Assembly (NCBI GenBank): GCA_030040475.1
Contig: JASHTQ010000236.1
Location: 1 to 14,609, forward strand
DNA length: 14,609 bases
Direction: 5' to 3'
Source: Streptosporangiaceae bacterium
GTDB lineage: Bacteria; Actinomycetota; Actinomycetes; Streptosporangiales; Streptosporangiaceae
Below the pieces are notes generated by a model, which was not told where the DNA came from, ran no database searches, and worked only from the letters and a program-made list of their open reading frames with translations. Made by a program: the position numbers and the translations under genes. Positions 7,272-14,609 of this stretch are shown here, in pieces (position 1 is the first letter of the stretch; each line of letters opens with the position of its first letter).

Positions 7272-8176
7272 GCCGCCGTCCCGGGCAGCTTCACGCCGCC
7301 AGCGGTGAGATCCAGCGCTAGCTGGTGGCGTTCTGCCTCGGTGGCGGCGAGCAGCGGGGCACGTACCGCCCCGCCGGGCTGGCCGAGCATGTCGAGTGAG
7401 GCCTTGGTCAGGACCGCACCCTGGTTGCGGAACGTGCCGACGTACACGGGCAGCAGGTCGTAGTGGATCTGCCTGGCGGCCCGGTTGTCGCCGGCGCCGA
7501 ACGCGTCGATCATCTCGTGCAGCCGGTCGCCGACGACGTGGCCGACCACGCTGATGAAGCCGACGGCTCCGAGGGCGAGCCACGGCAGGTTCAGCATGTC
7601 GGTGCCGCAGTAGTACACGTAGTCGGTCCGCGCCAGCACCTGCGAGGTGGCGGCCGGGTCGTCCTTGGCGTCCTTCACGCCCACGATCCTCGGGTGCGCG
7701 GCGAGCCTGATCAGCGTCTCGGTCGCCACGGCGGCGCCGGTGCGGGCGGGGATGTCGTAGATGAGCATGGGCAGGCCGGTCGCGTCGGCGACCGCGGTGA
7801 AGTGCGCCTCGAGGGCCGGCTGCGGCGGCTTGTTGTAGTAGGGGGTGACGACGAGGAGCCCGTGTGCTCCGGCGCGTTCGGCCGCGCGGGCCAGTTCGAT
7901 CGTGTGCGCGGTGATGTTCGTGCCGACCCCGGCCACGACCTTGGCGCGTTCGCCTACCGCCTCGAGCACGACCCGGAGCAGGCGCTCCTTCTCCTCGTCG
8001 GTGGTCGTCGGCGCCTCACCCGTGGTGCCGTTCACCACCAGACCGTCGTTGCGCATGTCGGTCACGAGGTAGTCGGCGAGGCGGGCGGCCCCGTCGAAGT
8101 CGACGGCCCCGGCGGGGGTCATGGGGGTAATCATCGCCGTCACCATCTGGCCGAACGGCGCAGTGATCGTCGTCAT
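7268..8176 (-). CDS. dapA: 4-hydroxy-tetrahydrodipicolinate synthase
   Basis: A cytoplasmic enzyme that condenses pyruvate with aspartate semialdehyde, the first committed step to diaminopimelate and lysine, so it feeds peptidoglycan synthesis. The protein has 302 residues and a TIM-barrel fold. Every catalytic position of the E. coli enzyme appears at a constant offset of seven: T51 and T52 in NGTTGEAP, Y114 in TPYYNKP, Y140 in LIYDIPART with R145, and the Schiff-base lysine K168 in VGVKDAKDD. It is the first gene of a coupled pair with rnj (GTGA overlap). The ATG at 8176 has no clear Shine-Dalgarno, but a TANNNT box ends six bases before it, suggesting a leaderless transcript. Identity is firm. 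Confidence 0.97.
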   Translation of the reverse strand: MTTITAPFGQMVTAMITPMTPAGAVDFDGAARLADYLVTDMRNDGLVVNGTTGEAPTTTDEEKERLLRVVLEAVGERAKVVAGVGTNITAHTIELARAAERAGAHGLLVVTPYYNKPPQPALEAHFTAVADATGLPMLIYDIPARTGAAVATETLIRLAAHPRIVGVKDAKDDPAATSQVLARTDYVYYCGTDMLNLPWLALGAVGFISVVGHVVGDRLHEMIDAFGAGDNRAARQIHYDLLPVYVGTFRNQGAVLTKASLDMLGQPGGAVRAPLLAATEAERHQLALDLTAGGVKLPGTAA

Positions 8177-8182
8177 ACCCGA

Positions 8183-8188
8183 ACGCTA
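8183..8188 (-). promoter_or_regulatory. -10 box for a leaderless dapA-rnj transcript
   Basis: On the minus strand TAGCGT fits TANNNT and ends six bases before the dapA ATG, placing the expected transcript start at the ATG. No good -35 hexamer was found 16-18 bases upstream, so the call rests on the -10 spacing and on the lack of a Shine-Dalgarno. Confidence 0.4.
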
Positions 8189-8232
8189 CCCGCAACCAGG
8201 TGCGCAAAGTAGTCGGCATACCGTCCCGCGGC

Positions 8233-8263
8233 GGAGAAATCCCGCCACCGCGCCGGCGGCGGG
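8233..8263 (-). terminator. GC-rich hairpin with short T-rich tail after the lipoprotein gene
   Basis: Arms CCCGCC (8241-8246) and GGCGGG (8258-8263) pair perfectly; after one mismatch three more pairs close a three-base loop (8251-8253). On the minus strand the stem is followed by ATTTCTCC, a weak T-rich tail. It lies about 30 bases beyond the lipoprotein stop and before the dapA promoter, so it would separate the two transcription units. The lipoprotein stop itself sits in a perfect 12-base palindrome, GGTCAGCTGACC (8291-8302). Confidence 0.4.
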
Positions 8264-8292
8264 CCGGAGCGGGCGGCGGGGGCCGGAGCCGG

Positions 8293-9273
<981 letters not shown>

Positions 9274-9288
9274 CCGCGCCTCCGCCTA

Positions 9289-9318
9289 TGGTGTCCTTAC
9301 GAGTGGTGTCCTTACGAG
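9289..9318. repeat. Perfect 15-base tandem duplication spanning a stop codon
   Basis: TGGTGTCCTTACGAG occurs twice in direct succession (9289-9303 and 9304-9318). On the minus strand each copy contains TAA; the copy at 9304-9318 supplies the stop of the HlyD-like gene. Because the unit is five codons long, the second copy places another TAA in the same frame 15 bases later. Confidence 0.9.
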
Positions 9319-10796
9319 CCGAGCTGGACGTCGGCCGCCATGCCGCTCAGCGGCTGGCTCGCCGTGCGGCCGGTGATGCCGACCACTGCCTGGTAGAAGA
9401 TGCCCTGCGCGGTGGACACCGGGGTCGGCAGCACCTCGTCGACCTGGCCCCTTACGCCCGCGATGTGGACGGCCGGCACGCTGATTCTCACCGCCATGCC
9501 GGGTCTGACGGCGGAGACCGAGCCTTCGGGTATGAGCGCGACAACCTGCCAGCTGGTCGAGACGCGCAGCGCGATCACCGGCAGGGCGGATCCGCCCGCC
9601 GAGCCGGTGCGGACGGACTGCGGGCCCTCGGGCAGCAGCGAGAACGCCGGCCGCTGGCTGGCCGAGGTCCGGCCGGCGTCGGTCGTGTAATCCCTGATGC
9701 CCGAGGAGGTGACGGTCTCGCCTGGCTGGCCGTTGGCGGCCACGACGGTCCCGTCCGACGGCGCGACGATTTCGGTCGCGGCGATCTTCATGCGGTCGGT
9801 GGCCAGCTGGGCGTCGTCCACGGCGAGTACGGCCTTGTCGGCGGCCAGCTGCGCGTTGTCGGCCGACGCTGCGGCCGGATCGGCGGCCTCTGCGGCCTTG
9901 AGCTCGGCTATCTTCGCCTGCTGCGCAGTGATCGTCTCCTCGTCCGCGGCCAGCACGGTGTCGGCATTGGGGTCGTATTCGACGGCGAGGACCTGGCCCT
10001 TGCTGACCGACTGGTTGAGCCGGACGTCGACCTTGTTGATCTGCCCTGAGTCGGTGAAGTTGAGCGCGATGACGCCGCTGCTCGTGACCGTCCCGGTCAG
10101 CAGCTGACGATCGGCGCTCATCACCCGCGGCACGTACCATGCGACGCTGACGACGGCCGTGGCGGCGATCAGGATCCCGCCGACCCGCTGCGGCCAGGTC
10201 CTGGGCCTGCGGATCCAGTACGGCCGCCCCTGCTGTTCGGCCAGGCCCCCGGTCGCCGGCGCCTCGGCCAGGCTCCCGGCCGACGTTCCTGCCAGGCTCC
10301 CGGCCTGCCTCGGCGACACGGATCGGGTTCCCGGCGATAGCAGGGAGAAGGGGCGGGACGCCGGCGGGGACGGGTAAGCCCGCTGCGCCAGCGTCTGGTA
10401 GCGCTGCTGGGGCGGCGCCTGATACGGCTGCGGCGTCTTGTACCTCTGCTGCTGCGCCCGGGCCTGAGCTTGGGCCTGCGCTCGGGCCTGAGCTTGGGCC
10501 TGAGCTTGCGGAGGCTGTTGTGCTTGGTGAGGATGCTGCGTTTGCGGCTGCGCTTGGTAACGCTGTTGCGCTTGCCCCTGATAGGGCTGTCGCTCTGGGT
10601 AGGGGCTTGCCGGGAGGGGCTGCTGCGGCGGAAACCGATGGTCCCCCGGCTGCCACTGCGGGGGCCGGTGGTATCGCGGGACCCGGTAGGGAGCCCGCGG
10701 ATCGGTGTCGTCGTCGGGTCCTTGACCCGGCCGCGCGCCGCTCTCCGCCCGGTACGTTTCGGCCGACCCGCCGTAATACGTCCGTTGAGTATCCAT
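9312..10796 (-). CDS. HlyD/membrane-fusion-like protein with long Gln/Ala/Pro-rich cytoplasmic tail
   Basis: A protein of 494 residues. Residues 1-200 are low-complexity and predicted disordered, dominated by Q, A, P, Y and R (AQAQ/ARAQ steps at 97-117). One membrane helix follows (about 205-224), so the tail should be cytoplasmic and the rest outside. The outer part has the membrane-fusion layout: first lipoyl half (SGQINKVDVRLNQSVSKGQV, about 250-269), a helical hairpin rich in Ala, Asp and Lys (about 283-340), second lipoyl half (IVAPSDGTVVAANGQPGETV, 343-362) and a beta-barrel region (about 405-490). Such proteins bridge inner-membrane transporters or synthases to outer layers. No ABC or RND transporter gene is adjacent; the divergent neighbour is a processive glycosyltransferase, which suggests an Alg44/BgsB-like partner role. 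A GGGGA motif lies six bases before the ATG. Confidence 0.85.
   Translation of the reverse strand: MDTQRTYYGGSAETYRAESGARPGQGPDDDTDPRAPYRVPRYHRPPQWQPGDHRFPPQQPLPASPYPERQPYQGQAQQRYQAQPQTQHPHQAQQPPQAQAQAQARAQAQAQARAQQQRYKTPQPYQAPPQQRYQTLAQRAYPSPPASRPFSLLSPGTRSVSPRQAGSLAGTSAGSLAEAPATGGLAEQQGRPYWIRRPRTWPQRVGGILIAATAVVSVAWYVPRVMSADRQLLTGTVTSSGVIALNFTDSGQINKVDVRLNQSVSKGQVLAVEYDPNADTVLAADEETITAQQAKIAELKAAEAADPAAASADNAQLAADKAVLAVDDAQLATDRMKIAATEIVAPSDGTVVAANGQPGETVTSSGIRDYTTDAGRTSASQRPAFSLLPEGPQSVRTGSAGGSALPVIALRVSTSWQVVALIPEGSVSAVRPGMAVRISVPAVHIAGVRGQVDEVLPTPVSTAQGIFYQAVVGITGRTASQPLSGMAADVQLGS
10459..10506. repeat. Four 12-base tandem units coding the AQAQ/ARAQ stretch
   Basis: Four units of the form (c/t)gggcctg(a/c)gct lie head to tail at 10459-10470, 10471-10482, 10483-10494 and 10495-10506. 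On the minus strand they encode alternating Ala-Gln and Ala-Arg steps in the disordered tail of the HlyD-like protein. Slippage here would change tail length in frame. Confidence 0.8.
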
Positions 10797-11257
10797 CCCG
10801 TTCCCCAGACCGTCGCCGGATGGGCTTGCAACTCACCAATAGCGACCGGGCACCGCGTGCCGGATCGCGGACATCGCCAAGGCCTTCGCACATAACATAG
10901 TGGTAACTAAGGCTGCTACATCGGACGAAGGTACTTCATTCGGCCAATGCCCCAGCCCGTAATAGAATGTCAGATCTCGCCCACGGGCTGTCTGGGGCCG
11001 CCTGTGAACCGTGAGGTAATCAGCCGGGTGCCATTGGATCCGTGTTCCTGCCGATAGTACTGAGGTCTGTGGGCCTGTGGAGCTGATTGAAGTATTGTGG
11101 CGTTTTTTATTTTTCTGCTGGCATTTGCACCGGCGGGTCGGGCGTAACTCCATTAGGCCCGTTGTAGCCGGGGGTTAATTTTCCGGGAAAGCCCGCACGG
11201 CATTGGTTGGCCTCCGCTACTCTCACCCTGCGTACTGAGGGTAATCACGGGAGTTCC
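10797..11257. other. 461-base divergent regulatory gap, AT-richer than its surroundings
   Basis: This region separates the HlyD-like gene (minus) from the glycosyltransferase (plus) and must hold both promoters. Seen in it: CCCCAGCCCGT (10950-10960) facing ACGGGCTG-tct-GGGG (10983-10997), an inverted repeat with eight perfect pairs plus four more after a three-base bulge; minus-strand TATGTT (10894-10899) as a possible -10 for the HlyD-like gene without a good -35; a T-rich run at 11103-11114, unusual in this genome; and a small hairpin ACCCT/AGGGT (11225-11229 and 11238-11242) just before the glycosyltransferase Shine-Dalgarno. No riboswitch class was recognised. A minus-strand ORF at 10833-11153 was judged non-coding. 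Confidence 0.6.
11176..11181 (+). promoter_or_regulatory. Possible -10 box for the glycosyltransferase gene
   Basis: TAATTT fits TANNNT and would give a leader of about 70 bases before the ATG at 11258. The hexamer 17 bases upstream (TTAGGC, 11153-11158) is a poor -35, so an activator or an alternative sigma factor may be involved. Weak call. Confidence 0.3.
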
Positions 11258-13219
11258 ATGGACATACGGCTCCTGTTCGCGACCATCGGCATATTCACGA
11301 CCCTGATCGCCGCATGTCTGCTCCCGGTGAGCGCGGACAGCACGGACGACGGCGGCGACGGCCGGGGGCAGGTGGTGATCCCACGCCACGTGCGGACGCC
11401 GGCTTACCGGCCGCGCACTTGGCTGTTCCTGGGCCTCGCCGCGGCCGGCGGGTTGCTGTTCCTCGGCTGGCAGCGGCCTTCGCTGCCGGGCGCCTACGCC
11501 GGCGCCGTGCGCGCGGTGGCCGTGGCGATCACCAGGGATCCCGCCAGCGTGAACGGGTACATCGCCCGCCTCCATCCGGCGACGGAGTTCTTCGCCATGG
11601 CCTACATCGTGGGCATAGCCGCGGTCGCCAGGGCGAGCCTGGCCAGGCGCATCGCGATGCTCTGGCACGGCGTGCTCTACCTGGCGATGTCGATGCTCCT
11701 GCAGGCGCTGCTCATCGTGGCCGGATGGGCCACCGGATGGCTGATCGCCCCCTTCGGCATCGAGGCCACGCTGGCGAACCTGCTCGTCGGCGGGCTCGTC
11801 ATCACCCGCATGACGTTCACGTGCTACATGCTGCCGCGGGCTACCACCGTGCCGGTGCAGCGGCCGCGCTGGATGTGGGACAGCGTGCTGGCCGGCTGCT
11901 CGCTCGCCACCGTCGTGGCGCTGCTCGTCGTCAGCTACGCGTTCCTCGCCGAGCCGGGGAGCCTGACCTCGGCGTGGCAGGTTTTCGTGCCGCTGTACGC
12001 GGTGAGCATCCTGTTCGTGCTGTTGTCCGCGCCCCTGTGGCTGCTGTGGTGGACCAACCGCAGGCTTCCTCAGCCCGGCCGCGACCGGCCGCCCGTCGAC
12101 GTGATCGTGCCCGCCTACAACGAGGCGGATAACATTGCCAGGCTGCTGCGGTCGATCGACATCGCGGCCGGCCGGTACGGCGGGCCGGTGCGCGTCCTGG
12201 TATCCAATGACGGGTCCACCGACGACACGGCGCTGATCGCGCACGCGGAGATCGCGGCCTTCAGGCACGCCGCCGGCGGGGTGCTGACCGCGCCGAACGG
12301 CCGTCAGGCGGCGGCGCTCAACCGCGGGCTGGCGATCACCGACGCGCAGATCGTCATCCGCATCGACGCGGACTCGGTGATGGGCCCGGACGCGCTCGTC
12401 TACTCCGTGCCATGGTTCCGCGATCCGCGCGTCGGCAGCGTCGGCGCGATGGAGGAGCCGAGGACCGACACCGTGACCTGGTTCCACCGGCTGCGCACCC
12501 TGGAGACCTTGTTCCAGTTCAGGTTCGCGCGGCTCGGGCAGAGCATGGTCGACGGCATCGTCGTCATACCCGGCACGTTCACCGTCTTCCGGCGGGATCC
12601 CGCGGTCATCGCGGGCGGCTTTCCCGTGGGCATGAACGGCGAGGACTCGGACCTGACCATGCAGATCGGGCGGCTGGGCTACCGGGTCGTCATCGATCCG
12701 CGGATCCGGTCGCAGGAGGACGTGCCGCGCAACATCGGCGAGTTCGTCGAGCAGCGGACCCGCTGGGCGCGGGCCAGCTTTCACGTCTACGCCAGGCACG
12801 TACCGCTGCGCAGCGGGCTGGCCGGGCCTCGGGTGTGGTTCTGGACCGTGCGCCGCGGGTTTTCCTGGTTCTCCCTGCAGGTCGGCCTGGTGGCGCCGAT
12901 CTTCCTGCTCGAGCTCGTGCTCACCCATCCCAGTTACCGGCAGAACGTCGCCACGTTCGTGCTGCTGTACATCCTGGGCGGCGCGGTCCCGCTGGCGGTC
13001 AGCCTGCCGCTTGCGGTCAAGCACGGGTACTGGCGGAGCATCTGCTGGATGCCGACCTGGTTCTGCTACGCGTTCCTGCGGCGGCTGGCCGCGCTCGAGG
13101 CCGTCATCTCGATGCCCACCCGCCCGGTGCCCGTGCTTGACACCGTCGCGGCCCGGCGCCGGGCGCCGGCTGAGGCGACCGTGGCGGCGACGGCGTGGCC
13201 GGTCAGAAGACCGGGATGA
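11258..13219 (+). CDS. Processive family-2 glycosyltransferase (cellulose/hyaluronan synthase-like)
   Basis: A membrane enzyme expected to polymerise a nucleotide-sugar into a polysaccharide and export it through its own membrane channel. It has 653 residues. Hydrophobic helices lie at about 5-22, 54-71, 112-124, 136-165, 170-185, 208-230 and 241-265. The cytoplasmic GT2 domain follows (about 279-505): DVIVPAYNEADN (281-292), D318 in SNDGSTDD, D370-A-D372 in RIDADS, E462-D463 in GEDSDLT and Q499-R-T-R-W503, the QxxRW signature of processive synthases. Further helices are at about 537-555, 566-588 and 595-610. No PilZ domain or deacetylase domain is present. The start at 11258 is preferred over a TTG at 11207 because GGGAG ends four bases before it and the protein then begins with a membrane helix. 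The last 17 bases overlap the convergent R2-like gene. The polymer is unknown. Confidence 0.92.
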   Translation: MDIRLLFATIGIFTTLIAACLLPVSADSTDDGGDGRGQVVIPRHVRTPAYRPRTWLFLGLAAAGGLLFLGWQRPSLPGAYAGAVRAVAVAITRDPASVNGYIARLHPATEFFAMAYIVGIAAVARASLARRIAMLWHGVLYLAMSMLLQALLIVAGWATGWLIAPFGIEATLANLLVGGLVITRMTFTCYMLPRATTVPVQRPRWMWDSVLAGCSLATVVALLVVSYAFLAEPGSLTSAWQVFVPLYAVSILFVLLSAPLWLLWWTNRRLPQPGRDRPPVDVIVPAYNEADNIARLLRSIDIAAGRYGGPVRVLVSNDGSTDDTALIAHAEIAAFRHAAGGVLTAPNGRQAAALNRGLAITDAQIVIRIDADSVMGPDALVYSVPWFRDPRVGSVGAMEEPRTDTVTWFHRLRTLETLFQFRFARLGQSMVDGIVVIPGTFTVFRRDPAVIAGGFPVGMNGEDSDLTMQIGRLGYRVVIDPRIRSQEDVPRNIGEFVEQRTRWARASFHVYARHVPLRSGLAGPRVWFWTVRRGFSWFSLQVGLVAPIFLLELVLTHPSYRQNVATFVLLYILGGAVPLAVSLPLAVKHGYWRSICWMPTWFCYAFLRRLAALEAVISMPTRPVPVLDTVAARRRAPAEATVAATAWPVRRPG

Positions 13220-14243
13220 TGTCCTCGGGGTTGATGTCGTCGGCCACATCCACGCCCTCGATGTCCAGCTCCGGGATGGCCGGGAACTGGATGCCCCAGC
13301 GCTGCACGATCGCGCGGACCCTCGCCATCGCGACCCGCCAGTTATCGGCCTGCTCGGCGAAGGACAGCACGCCGAGGCCGGCCTCGCGGGCGCGCGCCAT
13401 CAGCACGCGGTGGTTCGGCAGGAAGTAGGGAGGCAGGTCCCAGAATCCCTCCGGCGGCTCCCACAAGATCATGGAGAGGAAGACGAACCCGGCCCGCAGC
13501 TGGCGGGTGATCAGCCCCTTGACGTCCTCGGTCAGGCCGGGCCACTCGTTCTCCAGGATCGTCATGCAGATCTGCAGGTGCCGCGACTCGTCACGGCCGA
13601 TCCGCTGGAACATCTCGCTGAACACCGGGTGGGTGGTGCCCGAGGCCATGCCGCGGAACAGCGTGGACGCGGCCATCTCCCCCATCATGAAGCTGGTGAA
13701 CAGCACGGCGAGCGAGTACTTGCCGACCGCGAGGTTGTAGCCGTTCCAGTACCGCCCGCCGTTGTGGTAAAGCCAGCCGATGTTGTTGTGCGCGGCCTGC
13801 TCCAGGTCGGTACGCGGCGTCCAGTCCAGCGGGCCGCCTGGCCACAGCTTGGCGATCGTCCGCTGGCAGCACTCCTCGTGGTTCATCTCGTCGCGGGTGA
13901 TGGAGAAGAAGCACTTGCGCACCGGGTCTTCTTCGTGCTGCTCGAAGGCGTGGATGGTGGCGCGCGCGAAGACAGCCGGGCCGGATGCGTCGAAGTTGGC
14001 GAGCACGGCGAACCAGTACATGATGCCGAGACGCTGCTCTTCGGTGAAGTCCTCCGGCCGCAGGCCGTCCCACGGCAGGTCAGCCGGATTCCACACGGTG
14101 CGCTTGGACTTCTCGTAGATCGCGGCGAGCTTCGGGGTGTCGACGTGCCATTCCATCGGGTAGATGTTCGGCTGTGGGACGCCGGGCGGGGGCCAGAAGC
14201 CCTCCTCCGGGATGACCAGGCCGTCCTGCCGCTGCTCAGCCAT
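13203..14243 (-). CDS. R2-like diiron carboxylate protein (ferritin-like oxidase/oxygenase fold)
   Basis: A soluble protein of 346 residues with the four-helix diiron pattern: E119-M-N-H122 in TRDEMNHE, E189 in MMGEMAAS and E219-S-R-H222 in GRDESRHLQ. The first ligand is probably D85 in NFDASG, 34 residues before E119, as with the Asp of ribonucleotide reductase R2; E101 is closer than usual. The N-terminal VWNPADLPWD also resembles R2 and R2-like ligand-binding oxidases. Such proteins use O2 for oxidation, hydroxylation or radical formation; the substrate is unknown. It is not a standard NrdF: no partner nrdE is near. The start at 14243 follows GGAGCGGAGC; an in-frame ATG at 14519 lies inside the neighbouring small gene and would add Arg/Pro-rich sequence, so it was rejected. 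Confidence 0.8.
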   Translation of the reverse strand: MAEQRQDGLVIPEEGFWPPPGVPQPNIYPMEWHVDTPKLAAIYEKSKRTVWNPADLPWDGLRPEDFTEEQRLGIMYWFAVLANFDASGPAVFARATIHAFEQHEEDPVRKCFFSITRDEMNHEECCQRTIAKLWPGGPLDWTPRTDLEQAAHNNIGWLYHNGGRYWNGYNLAVGKYSLAVLFTSFMMGEMAASTLFRGMASGTTHPVFSEMFQRIGRDESRHLQICMTILENEWPGLTEDVKGLITRQLRAGFVFLSMILWEPPEGFWDLPPYFLPNHRVLMARAREAGLGVLSFAEQADNWRVAMARVRAIVQRWGIQFPAIPELDIEGVDVADDINPEDIIPVF

Positions 14244-14300
14244 TGTCAGCTCCGCTCCTCGCCTCGTGCACGCCGGGTAGGCGGGCTCGCCACTGGTAGG

Positions 14301-14315
14301 CCCGGCCGTGCCGGG
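14301..14315. terminator. Short perfect hairpin between the last two genes
   Basis: CCCGGC (14301-14306) and GCCGGG (14310-14315) pair perfectly around a three-base loop. It lies about 50 bases downstream of the small gene's stop and 58 bases upstream of the R2-like gene, both on the minus strand. No T-run follows, so termination is doubtful. Confidence 0.25.
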
Positions 14316-14365
14316 CGGTTCGTGGCCGCTGCTGGCATGGCCGGGACTCGATCCAGGATAGGCCG

Positions 14366-14578
14366 CTAGCCGAAGCGGCGCCGCTGGCAGGCCAGCGCCT
14401 CGCGGAGTTCGCCGACGCTGTCGGCGTCCACCGTCATGGCGAACTCCGGGTCGCGGTCGCTTGCCGGGTGGTTGTGCCCGAGCCGGGTCGCCCACCAGCG
14501 GCCGGCCTGCGACCGCCACACGTGCCAGTCGGGGTAGTCTCGCCCGATCGCGGTCACCTCCGCCTCCGTCTGCGTCAT
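14366..14578 (-). CDS. Small conserved-looking hypothetical protein (70 aa)
   Basis: I recognise the general look (YPDWHVWRSQAGRWWATR, residues 15-32) from small actinomycete proteins of unknown function, but no named family. It is soluble, Trp-rich in the first half and has an acidic middle followed by a basic end (ACQRRRFG). There is no signal peptide or membrane helix. The ATG at 14578 has GGAGGGCGGAG upstream, a good Shine-Dalgarno, and the GC-rich third positions support coding. It lies 122 bases upstream of the R2-like gene in the same direction; co-transcription is possible. Confidence 0.65.
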   Translation of the reverse strand: MTQTEAEVTAIGRDYPDWHVWRSQAGRWWATRLGHNHPASDRDPEFAMTVDADSVGELREALACQRRRFG

Positions 14579-14609
14579 GCGTTGCTCCGCCCTCCGGCTC
14601 TTCCGGCTC

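Noticed and set aside
6153..7463. Plus-strand open frame of 436 codons opposite rnj
   Set aside because: Antisense to conserved RNase J motifs; composition (D/H/R/V/G-rich, no motif) is that of a shadow.
7272..7583. N-terminal extension of rnj
   Set aside because: It is dapA read in another frame; family-like sequence begins only at the GTG at 7271.
10833..11153. Minus-strand ORF of 106 codons in the divergent gap
   Set aside because: Third positions are not GC-rich, several rare TTA codons occur, and the protein has no family-like pattern; it covers the region where promoters are expected.
11153..13249. Minus-strand open frame of 698 codons opposite the glycosyltransferase
   Set aside because: It is the antisense shadow of a gene with complete GT2 motifs; the translation is Arg/His/Gly/Pro-rich with no domain pattern.

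Overview
The window is uniformly high-GC DNA of about 14.6 kb from an actinobacterium, most likely a filamentous actinomycete. The evidence is strong G/C bias at third codon positions, GTG starts, actinobacterial TANNNT -10 boxes set 6-7 bases before start codons (leaderless genes), and the spaced order ftsK ... rnj-dapA. That order is also known from Mycobacterium tuberculosis (Rv2748c, Rv2752c, Rv2753c) and Streptomyces. The genus cannot be fixed from the sequence alone.

Left part (1-5218): ftsK on the minus strand, cut off by the window edge just after its Walker A motif. A short divergent promoter region then leads to a small C-terminally anchored membrane protein. Next come a GNAT acetyltransferase of the CG3035/Rv0428c type on the minus strand, a D-2-hydroxyacid dehydrogenase on the plus strand, and a two-part protein on the minus strand with an AbiEi-like N-terminus and a DUF559-like nuclease fold at the C-terminus. 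Genes here are packed tail to tail with stop codons overlapping by 4-21 bases.

Middle (5219-8292): a 367-base gap holds a 56-base concentric palindrome and short tandem repeats. It is followed by RNase J and dihydrodipicolinate synthase, which form a translationally coupled pair (dapA first, GTGA overlap, minus strand).

Right part (8293-13219): a divergent locus that looks like a synthase-type exopolysaccharide machine. A minus-strand pair encodes a single-pass HlyD/membrane-fusion-like protein with a 200-residue Gln/Ala/Pro-rich cytoplasmic tail and a secreted lipoprotein with a barrel-like strand/helix pattern. A processive family-2 glycosyltransferase (D, DxD, ED, QxxRW) lies on the plus strand across a 461-base AT-richer gap. 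GT2 plus membrane-fusion partner recalls Alg8/Alg44 and BgsA/BgsB of Gram-negative bacteria, but here it would sit in a cell without a classical outer membrane. This is the most interesting region.

Far right (13203-14578): an R2-like diiron carboxylate protein and a small conserved-looking protein, both on the minus strand. No tRNA, rRNA, CRISPR array, insertion sequence or phage gene was seen.
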